This document shows, piece by piece, positions 7,672 to 13,771 of a stretch of 24,462 nucleotides of DNA (position 1 is its first letter; each line of letters starts with the position of its first letter). Location of the stretch: NCBI GenBank assembly GCA_964646525.1, contig CAZYER010000023.1, positions 1 through 24,462 on the forward strand, in the 5' to 3' direction. A program made the position numbers and the translations under genes. Origin of the DNA: GCA-002282575 sp964646525. GTDB taxonomy: Bacteria > Pseudomonadota > Gammaproteobacteria > Thiomicrospirales > Thiomicrospiraceae. The notes beneath the pieces were generated by a model. The model saw only the letters and a list, made by a program, of their open reading frames with translations, was not told the DNA's origin and made no database searches.

Positions 7672-8547
7672 ATGGCAAATGAAAATCCTTGGCCAAATGA
7701 AGGCAATACTGGCCACATTTGGGACGAAGACATACGTGAATTAGATTATCCGCCACCCTTATGGTGGATGCTAGCTTTCTATGCGAGCTTTGTAATGATC
7801 GTGTTTTATGCGCTTTACTATCCGACCATTCCGACGCCTACAGGTAATACTAAAGGTTTGGCTGGCTGGACGCAGATGAAAGAGTATCATGAGGACTTTG
7901 AAACGCTGAATAAGTGGCGTGCTGAGAAATTTGCTGCACAAGAGCAGGCGCTAACTGAAAAAAGCGTTGAAGAAATTCTAGCTGACAAAAATTTGGTTGA
8001 TTATGCAGTAGCAACTTCTAAAGCGTTGTTTGGTGATTACTGTGCGGCCTGTCACGGTGCTGGTGGAGCTGGTAATGTGAACTATCCGATTTTGGCCGAT
8101 GATGATTGGTTGTGGGGTGGTGATGTTAATTCCATCTATCAGGCTTTGGTTTCAGGTCGTGTTGGTAACATGCCAGCTTATGGTGCTATGTTATCGCCAG
8201 AACAAATCGGTCAGGTGACAGATTTTGTCATTGCTATGTCAGTAGGCAAAGCAGAAGATGATGCTTTTGCAGTGGGTCGTGAAGTATATAACAGTATCGG
8301 TTGTGCCGGATGTCATATGCCAGACGGTTCTGGTATGGCGGCTTTGGGCGCTGCTCGTTTGAACGATAAAGTATGGCGTTTCTCTGGTGAACGCGCAGAA
8401 GTAATGAAAACAATTGCTAAAGGCGTTAACGCCATTGGCGAGAAAGAAACTCGCCATGCAGTTATGCCAGCATTTGCTGAGCGTTTGGGTGACAAAGAAG
8501 TGAAGCGTTTGTCAATCTATGTTCACAGCTTAGGTGGCGGTCAGTAA
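7672..8547 (+). CDS. ccoP: cbb3-type oxidase subunit III CcoP (di-heme cytochrome c)
   Basis: CcoP is the di-heme cytochrome c that takes electrons from soluble or membrane c-type donors and passes them into the oxidase. The N-terminal region (NEGNTGHIWDEDIRELDYPPP) and a membrane helix at about 31-52 match the FixP N-terminal domain. Two heme c sites are visible: CAACH (Cys124-His128) and CAGCH (Cys211-His215). Likely axial methionines are Met167 (VGNMPAYG) and Met265 (AVMPAFAE). The 291-residue length is normal. AAGGAG (7659-7664) precedes ATG 7672. It lies 23 bases after ccoQ. Confidence 0.97.
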   Translation: MANENPWPNEGNTGHIWDEDIRELDYPPPLWWMLAFYASFVMIVFYALYYPTIPTPTGNTKGLAGWTQMKEYHEDFETLNKWRAEKFAAQEQALTEKSVEEILADKNLVDYAVATSKALFGDYCAACHGAGGAGNVNYPILADDDWLWGGDVNSIYQALVSGRVGNMPAYGAMLSPEQIGQVTDFVIAMSVGKAEDDAFAVGREVYNSIGCAGCHMPDGSGMAALGAARLNDKVWRFSGERAEVMKTIAKGVNAIGEKETRHAVMPAFAERLGDKEVKRLSIYVHSLGGGQ

Positions 8548-8590
8548 TCTTGCCACCGCATCACGGAGCAGGAATCAAAAGTACCTGCTC
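8533..8590 (+). other. Two tandem hairpins between ccoP and the small membrane gene
   Basis: GGTGGC (8533-8538) pairs with GCCACC (8552-8557) across the ccoP stop codon. GAGCAGG (8566-8572) pairs with CCTGCTC (8584-8590) with an 11-base loop. Neither is followed by a T-run (the second is followed by A residues). They look like mRNA-stabilising or processing structures rather than terminators. Confidence 0.4.
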
Positions 8591-8620
8591 TAGAAAAAAA
8601 GTTAATGTGGAGTAAATGCT

Positions 8621-8755
8621 ATGTTTGGTGGTTTAAATAACGACTTTGTACTATGGGCTTCTTTAGGCTCTGTTGCAATCAGTTTTGTGGTATTGATTGC
8701 ATGGGGAATCAAAACCTTCAGGTCGATGGAAGGCATGGATACGGAAAGTCAATAA
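8621..8755 (+). CDS. Small single-helix membrane protein, candidate CcoM-like cbb3 subunit
   Basis: This 44-codon gene begins MFGGLNNDFVLWAS. It has one hydrophobic helix (about residues 9-29), then a short basic and polar tail ending GMDTESQ. GGAG at 8609-8612 lies 8 bases before the ATG, a well-formed initiation site. The stop is 12 bases before a perfect terminator, so it is the last gene of the ccoNOQP transcript. Some cbb3 oxidases contain an extra single-helix subunit of about 36 residues (CcoM in Pseudomonas stutzeri), and the size, the MF start and the topology are similar. I infer a role in the oxidase complex or its assembly. A CcoS-like or other cbb3-associated small protein is possible, but the CcoS position after ccoI is not used here. 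Confidence 0.7.
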   Translation: MFGGLNNDFVLWASLGSVAISFVVLIAWGIKTFRSMEGMDTESQ

Positions 8756-8767
8756 TCATTGACATCG

Positions 8768-8805
8768 ACAACAACGGCTCAGATTACTGAGCCGTTGTTG
8801 TTTTT
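8768..8805 (+). terminator. Strong Rho-independent terminator of ccoNOQP
   Basis: Bases 8768-8782 pair perfectly with 8787-8801 (15 bp) around the loop ATTA, followed by TTTTT at 8801-8805. This separates the structural oxidase genes from ccoG. Confidence 0.93.
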
Positions 8806-8836
8806 AGCGGCTTACATCATAAATTTAGGTTATCAA

Positions 8837-10300
8837 ATGTCAGAAAAAAATAATATGACCCCTGCTGAAGATGCAGCTCGTATCCAAAATGTGGTTAAGG
8901 GTGCTTCTAAAACGTTAGATGAAATTGGCGTTGAAATGTTAACGGTTTCGACGGATATGAAAACGGTCCACGCGAAACGCATTGGTGGTTTTTTTCGTCA
9001 GATTAAAAATGTAAGTGCTTTTTTGTGGTTAAGCTTTTTCTTGCTTCCCTATGTGCGTTGGGATGATCGTCAGGCATTGCTATTTGACTTGCCTAATCGT
9101 CAATTTCACATTTTTGGTATTACCATCCTGCCGCAAGATATTTGGATGTTGGCTTCCATTTTACTATTTGCGGCAATGGCGTTAGCTGCAGCGTCCGCTC
9201 TTGCAGGTCGTGTTTGGTGTGGTTATTTTTGCTTTCAAACTGTGTGGATGGATGTATTCACTTGGATTGAAGAAAAAATTCAAGGGGGGCCTAATAAACG
9301 TATGGCTTTAGATCAGTCTCCATGGACAGGTGAGAAGCTTCGCTTAAAAGGGGCAACCAATGTTGTATTCTTAGCCTTGTCATTTTTGACGGGTTTCACG
9401 TTCGTTGCTTACTTCGCCGATGCTTTGGCTCTGTGGCAAGATTTATTTACAGGTAATGTGGGCGGCTTCGCTTGGTTAGCGATAGCAGGATTGACCGTCA
9501 CGACTTTTCTGTTTGCTTCTAAATTGCGTGAGCAAACTTGCACGCTTTTTTGTCCTTACGCGCGTATTCAGGGGGCTATGCTTGACAAGCAAACCGTTTT
9601 GCCAACTTATGATCTTGATCGTGGCGAGCCACGTGGTCGTATGAAGCGTGTGCGTCCCGGAGAAGAAGAGCCAAAGTTGGGCGATTGTATTGACTGTAAT
9701 CTGTGTGTTGCTGTTTGTCCAACAGGGGTTGATATTCGTAAAGGTCAACAGATTGGTTGTATTACTTGTGGCTTGTGTATTGATGCTTGTGACTCGGTGA
9801 TGAAGAAACTGGACAAGCCGTTGGGGCTTATTCGTTATGCTTCTTTGGAAGAGTTTGAAGGCAAGCCTTTGCCACCATTCTACAAGCGTCCTCGTGTTCT
9901 TGTTTACACGGGTATTATGGCGTTAGCTGCCAGCGTGTTAATTTACGGTTTGGCAACTCTTGCACCGATGAAGTTGAATGTTTTGCATGAGCGCTCGCCT
10001 TTATTTGTTATGCTTTCTGATGGTACGATTCAGAACAAATTAACCATTAAAGTGGTTAATAAAACAGATAAGGTGATGATGGTTCGACTATCAGCTTCGG
10101 GGTTGGAAGGGCTTAGAGTGGAAGGCAACGAGGTGCCAATTTCCGTAAATCCAGGTAGTGTAGGTGCAACAACCTTATTAGTTAAAGCGGATAAGAAGGT
10201 TTTGTCAGGAGCGAACACACCGATTATCATTGAGGCTGTTGATATAAATAATTCCGCAATTCGCCAAAAGTATGATAGTATGTTTATTGGTCCTAAGTAA
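8837..10300 (+). CDS. ccoG: cbb3 oxidase assembly protein CcoG (polyferredoxin, FixG/RdxA family)
   Basis: CcoG is an inner-membrane iron-sulfur protein. In Rhodobacter it acts as a cupric reductase feeding Cu(I) into oxidase assembly. Several membrane segments are visible (about 60-75, 102-125, 175-200, 210-230, 348-368). Cys pairs sit at 128/132 (WCGYFC) and 235/239 (CTLFC). Two complete 4Fe-4S motifs follow: Cys284-287-290-294 and Cys308-311-314-318. A C-terminal immunoglobulin-like domain (about 370-487) matches the FixG C-terminus. The frame is open from 8759, but those codons lie within the terminator hairpin. ATG 8837, with TAGGT at 8826-8830, gives 487 residues, normal for the family. 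Confidence 0.94.
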   Translation: MSEKNNMTPAEDAARIQNVVKGASKTLDEIGVEMLTVSTDMKTVHAKRIGGFFRQIKNVSAFLWLSFFLLPYVRWDDRQALLFDLPNRQFHIFGITILPQDIWMLASILLFAAMALAAASALAGRVWCGYFCFQTVWMDVFTWIEEKIQGGPNKRMALDQSPWTGEKLRLKGATNVVFLALSFLTGFTFVAYFADALALWQDLFTGNVGGFAWLAIAGLTVTTFLFASKLREQTCTLFCPYARIQGAMLDKQTVLPTYDLDRGEPRGRMKRVRPGEEEPKLGDCIDCNLCVAVCPTGVDIRKGQQIGCITCGLCIDACDSVMKKLDKPLGLIRYASLEEFEGKPLPPFYKRPRVLVYTGIMALAASVLIYGLATLAPMKLNVLHERSPLFVMLSDGTIQNKLTIKVVNKTDKVMMVRLSASGLEGLRVEGNEVPISVNPGSVGATTLLVKADKKVLSGANTPIIIEAVDINNSAIRQKYDSMFIGPK

Positions 10301-10326
10301 CAATGTTTACTAGGATGGAATGAAGT

Positions 10327-10358
10327 GATGCCCAGTCTTTTAAGACTGGGCATCTTTT
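10327..10358 (+). terminator. Rho-independent terminator after ccoG
   Basis: GATGCCCAGTCT (10327-10338) pairs with AGACTGGGCATC (10343-10354), with TTTT following at 10355-10358. It lies between ccoG and fixH. Either these are separate transcription units or read-through keeps the assembly genes at lower expression. Confidence 0.88.
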
Positions 10359-10385
10359 ATGTTGTCGCTAAAAGGAAAGTGCGTA

Positions 10386-10919
10386 ATGACTGATGCAACA
10401 CCTGTTGAAAATGCAACTAAAACCTGGCATAAACCATGGAAAAATCCGTTTATTATTTTCTGGTTAGCTATTCTGATTATTGTTTTGATCGTTAATTTCT
10501 TTATGGTGAGTATGGCGATTGTAACGAACCCTGGTTTGGTTAACAGCAGTCCGTATAAACGTGGCGCTAACTATGAAGCGATTATGGCTGAGCGCAATGC
10601 AGAAGCCCTTTTAGGTTGGCAAATTAGCATTGAGTGGCCAGAGCTAAAAGAGAAAAGCAAAACAACCTTGCAATTGACCGCGTTAGATAAAGAAGGGCAA
10701 GCAATTGTTGCAGATAGCGTAGAGTTATATGCTTATCGTCCTTCAGATTTGAAGGACGATTTTGTGTTGAAGTTTGCGGCCACGGATGTCGAGGGACGCT
10801 ATCAAACAGATGTGAGTATGCCTAAAAAGGGCAAGTGGGTATGGATTGCTGAAGTAAAGCGCGGCAATGAGAAAAGTAGTATTTCTGGCGAGCTAATGGC
10901 CGCTGATCCAGCGCCATAA
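10386..10919 (+). CDS. ccoH: FixH/CcoH family cbb3 oxidase assembly protein
   Basis: FixH/CcoH is a membrane protein needed for stable assembly of the cbb3 oxidase. The 177-residue protein has a short cytoplasmic N-terminus with WHKPWKNPF, one membrane helix at about 22-45, the family segment NSSPYKRGANYEAIMAERNA, and a periplasmic beta-rich domain. The position directly before ccoI is the standard ccoGHI order. The frame is open from 10359, but that is inside the terminator stem and tail. ATG 10386 with AAAGGA (10371-10376) at 9 bases is preferred. The ccoI start follows 10 bases after the stop. Confidence 0.88.
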   Translation: MTDATPVENATKTWHKPWKNPFIIFWLAILIIVLIVNFFMVSMAIVTNPGLVNSSPYKRGANYEAIMAERNAEALLGWQISIEWPELKEKSKTTLQLTALDKEGQAIVADSVELYAYRPSDLKDDFVLKFAATDVEGRYQTDVSMPKKGKWVWIAEVKRGNEKSSISGELMAADPAP

Positions 10920-10929
10920 CGAGTTTTCT

Positions 10930-13374
10930 GTGAGTCAGCCCTGTTACCATTGCGGTCAGCCGATTGCAGAGACGGGATTAGTCAGTCGCGCTGTTGCTGG
11001 CGAGTCGAGAGATTTCTGTTGTCACGGTTGTGCTGGTGCTTGTGAAGCGATTTATGAAGCCGGTTTAAGTAGCTTTTATGATAAAGCCGAAAAAGATGAG
11101 GCGCGTCAGCCAGTTCCAGTAATCCCCAAAGACTTGGCGATGTTTGATCATGACGAGGTTCAGGGTCAATTTGTCGATATTACGAAACCAGTGCGTGAAA
11201 TTGAGCTGATGGCGGAAGGTATTCACTGTGCCGCTTGTGTTTGGTTGATTGAGCATCGTTTGGCGAAAGAGTCGGGTATTGTCAGTGCTTATGTTAACTT
11301 CACTACGCGCCGAATTCGCTTAAAGTGGAACAATAACCTCATTCAGTTATCGCGTATTTTGCAAATATTGGGTGAATTGGGCTACGCTAGTCAACCTTAT
11401 GATCCTCAGCTCAGTCAGCAAACCCTAGAAAAATACAACAAAGGCTTACTCTATCGGTTTGCTTTTGCCTCTTTTGCCATGATGAACATCATGTGGATTT
11501 CCATTTCACTCTATTTTGGTGCAGATGATTCGGAATATCAGGCGTTTTTTCATTGGGTGGCTTTGGGAATCGCCACACCGACTTTGCTCTATTCTGGACA
11601 GCCTTTCTTTATCGGTGCTTGGCAAGCGCTTCGTGGTCGTCGGCTTGGTATGGATATCTCCATTAGTTTGGGTATCTTAACCACTTATTTTTATTCGCTC
11701 TATGTGACCTTTGTACCAGAATCGGGTGGTTCGGTTTATTTTGATACCCTCGTTGATTTCATGTTTTTCTTGTTGCTGGGGCGTTATTTAGAGTCCATTT
11801 CTAAGAGCAAGGCTGTTGATGCAACCCACCGACTCATGTCATTACAACCTAAAATTGCACGTCAGCGCATGGATGATGGTTCTGAGCGCTTCACCGCAGT
11901 TCGTTTATTGAAAGCGGGGGATTTAGTCTGGGTGCATCCTGGTGATCGTGTGCCCGTGGATGGGGTGATTGTCGAGGGTGAAGGGCATTGCGATGAGTCG
12001 ATGCTGACGGGCGAGTCAGTGCCTGTTCATAAACGCTTGGGTGATAAGGTGTCGGCGGGAACGCATAACCAAGATGGCGCTTTGTTAATTGAAGTGCGTC
12101 AAGTTCTCGCTGAGTCGGCTTTAGGAAAAATCATTCGTTTGGTGGAAGATGCACAAGCGAGTAAAGCGCCGATTGCGCGCACCGCGGATCGCGTCATTCC
12201 TTGGTTTGTGGCGGTTACTTTATCCTTGGCAACCTTCTCATTGATTTATTGGTGGTTAACGCTAAACTTGGATACCGCTATTATGGCAGCAACGGCGGTG
12301 TTGATTGTTACCTGTCCCTGTGCCTTTGGTTTGGCGACACCCATGGCGATTGCCGTGGCTTCGGGTGTGGCAGCGCGTTGGGGCGTGTTGGTGAAAAATG
12401 GTGCGGTGTTGGAACAATTATCGAATACCACCCATGTGCTGTTTGATAAAACAGGAACCCTAACGAAGGGTGAAATGTCGGTGGTGGCGCATCAATGTTG
12501 GACAGATCAAGTCGATGAATCGCGTTTGTGGTCAGTGGTGGCGCTGTTAGAAAGTCGCTCCAGTCATGCTTTGGCTAAGGCATTACAGGCTTTTGCCAGT
12601 CCACTAGGGCGTGACGCACCGAGTATGGAAGGCTTTTTGTCTTTGTCGGGGCGCGGGGTGCAAGCACAGATCGAAGGTCGGCTGTGGCAGGCGGGTAGTG
12701 TCGGTTGGATGCAAGCGCAAGGCATCACCTTGTCGTCAGCGACCAATGACTGGTTGGCTGAACAAGCGAATATGGGTGCTACCAGCGTGTGTATCAGTTG
12801 TGATGGTGAATTAGTCGCAACCATTGCTTTGGCTGATAGCTTGCGTGATGATGCGATTGAAGTGGTTGCTGCTTTGCAAGCGCGCGGTATTCAGGTGTCG
12901 ATGATTACCGGAGATCGTGCCACCGTTGCTGCGGTATTTGCGCAGCAATTGGGCGGTATTTCGGTAACGGCGGAGGTGCTACCCGAAGATAAAGAAGCGG
13001 TGGTACGTTCATTGCTGGGAGAAGGGCGCGTAGTGGTCTTCGTCGGTGATGGCATCAACGATGCCCCAGCTTTGGTGCGTGCCGATGTGGGTATTGCCTT
13101 GGGATCGGGTACGGAAGTCTCGGTTGATAGTGCCGAAGTGGTGCTGTTGAACAATCAATTGACCTCGGTATTGAACACCATTAAGTTATCAACCATTACT
13201 TTACGCACCATTCGTCAAAATATCGGCATGAGTCTGCTCTATAACCTGATTATGGTGCCTTTAGCGGTATCAGCTAAATTAACGCCACTCATGGCAGCGA
13301 TTGGTATGCCTTTATCGTCATTGCTGGTGATTGGTAATGCGGCAAGGATTAAAAGCAAGGCAAATCGGAAGTAG
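10930..13374 (+). CDS. ccoI: Copper-translocating P1B-type ATPase CcoI/FixI
   Basis: CcoI exports Cu(I) across the inner membrane for cbb3 oxidase CuB assembly. The domains are, in order: an N-terminal Cys-rich metal-binding region (Cys5/8/30/31/34/38); a heavy-metal-associated domain with CAAC (Cys100-Cys103); membrane segments; the actuator motif TGES (360-363); the intramembrane copper site CPC (462-464); DKTGTLTKG with the phosphorylated Asp506; and GDGINDAP (706-713). The usual SEHPL-type motif of the nucleotide-binding domain appears as SSHAL (His546 kept, Pro replaced by Ala547). The start is GTG 10930 with only a weak GAG upstream, and the N-terminal CYHCGQ supports it. At 814 residues it fits the FixI/CcoI branch. 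No ccoS follows. Confidence 0.94.
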   Translation: MSQPCYHCGQPIAETGLVSRAVAGESRDFCCHGCAGACEAIYEAGLSSFYDKAEKDEARQPVPVIPKDLAMFDHDEVQGQFVDITKPVREIELMAEGIHCAACVWLIEHRLAKESGIVSAYVNFTTRRIRLKWNNNLIQLSRILQILGELGYASQPYDPQLSQQTLEKYNKGLLYRFAFASFAMMNIMWISISLYFGADDSEYQAFFHWVALGIATPTLLYSGQPFFIGAWQALRGRRLGMDISISLGILTTYFYSLYVTFVPESGGSVYFDTLVDFMFFLLLGRYLESISKSKAVDATHRLMSLQPKIARQRMDDGSERFTAVRLLKAGDLVWVHPGDRVPVDGVIVEGEGHCDESMLTGESVPVHKRLGDKVSAGTHNQDGALLIEVRQVLAESALGKIIRLVEDAQASKAPIARTADRVIPWFVAVTLSLATFSLIYWWLTLNLDTAIMAATAVLIVTCPCAFGLATPMAIAVASGVAARWGVLVKNGAVLEQLSNTTHVLFDKTGTLTKGEMSVVAHQCWTDQVDESRLWSVVALLESRSSHALAKALQAFASPLGRDAPSMEGFLSLSGRGVQAQIEGRLWQAGSVGWMQAQGITLSSATNDWLAEQANMGATSVCISCDGELVATIALADSLRDDAIEVVAALQARGIQVSMITGDRATVAAVFAQQLGGISVTAEVLPEDKEAVVRSLLGEGRVVVFVGDGINDAPALVRADVGIALGSGTEVSVDSAEVVLLNNQLTSVLNTIKLSTITLRTIRQNIGMSLLYNLIMVPLAVSAKLTPLMAAIGMPLSSLLVIGNAARIKSKANRK

Positions 13375-13380
13375 GGAGGG

Positions 13381-13400
13381 GGTGCTCAATGTGGAGCACC
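13381..13400. other. Hairpin between the convergent ccoI and HopJ-family genes
   Basis: GGTGCTC (13381-13387) pairs with GAGCACC (13394-13400) around AATGTG, in the 39-base gap between the two stop codons. No T-run follows on either strand, so it is at best a weak or Rho-assisted terminator. Confidence 0.35.
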
Positions 13401-13413
13401 TAGAAGTCATGGT

Positions 13414-13767
13414 TTAGGCTTTCGGTGTCAGCGCCTGCCCTTCAAATGCAATACCTGCCCAACCGTCTTTCATGAAATTACGAATGTTCATATGGTCGTT
13501 AGCTTCAGGGGTATTGAGGACGTCTTGGTAGAAGCGTCCGAAGCAACCTAAGGTGGTTTTGGCGTCTAGATTCATGAATTGGGCGAAAGCAAAAATCTTG
13601 CAAGAGCCTTCATTTTTACCCGCTTCATTCATAATGGCTGTTTCGGATAAGCCATTTTTGAAACGCGTTGGTTTATAGTCGAAATTGGCGGTAATCACCT
13701 CGATGGTGTCTTCAAAATCAAAGGGTGCACCTGCTTGCAGTGCCATGGTAAATTCTTGAGGGGTCAT
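13414..13767 (-). CDS. HopJ-family protein (DUF1879-like small acidic protein)
   Basis: This 117-residue soluble protein matches by eye the HopJ family, with the pattern FEDTIEVITANFDYKPTRF, then FKNG, AGKNEGSCKIFAFAQ, FGRFYQDVL and the C-terminal NIRNFMKDGW. The family was named from a Pseudomonas syringae type III effector but is widespread in free-living Gram-negative bacteria. No secretion genes lie nearby, so a housekeeping or unknown role is more likely. No signal peptide or membrane helix is visible. The ATG has AAGGAG (CTCCTT at 13777-13782), which overlaps the end of uvrA. The gap to uvrA is 4 bases, so the two are probably co-transcribed. Confidence 0.82.
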   Translation of the reverse strand: MTPQEFTMALQAGAPFDFEDTIEVITANFDYKPTRFKNGLSETAIMNEAGKNEGSCKIFAFAQFMNLDAKTTLGCFGRFYQDVLNTPEANDHMNIRNFMKDGWAGIAFEGQALTPKA

Positions 13768-13771
13768 GACA

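Noticed and set aside
8759..8836. Longer ccoG reading frame starting at TTG 8759
   Set aside because: These codons lie inside a perfect 15-bp terminator hairpin; the conserved protein begins after ATG 8837.
10359..10385. Earlier fixH start at 10359
   Set aside because: It lies at the end of a terminator; AAAGGA before ATG 10386 is a proper initiation site.
12246..13154. Antisense open frames within ccoI
   Set aside because: They are complements of a well-conserved ATPase sequence, with low-complexity Thr/Ser/Pro-rich translations and no ribosome sites.
13414..13767. Reading the HopJ-family gene as a type III effector and sign of a pathogen
   Set aside because: No secretion system, chaperone or hrp-type promoter is nearby, and the family is widespread in non-pathogens.
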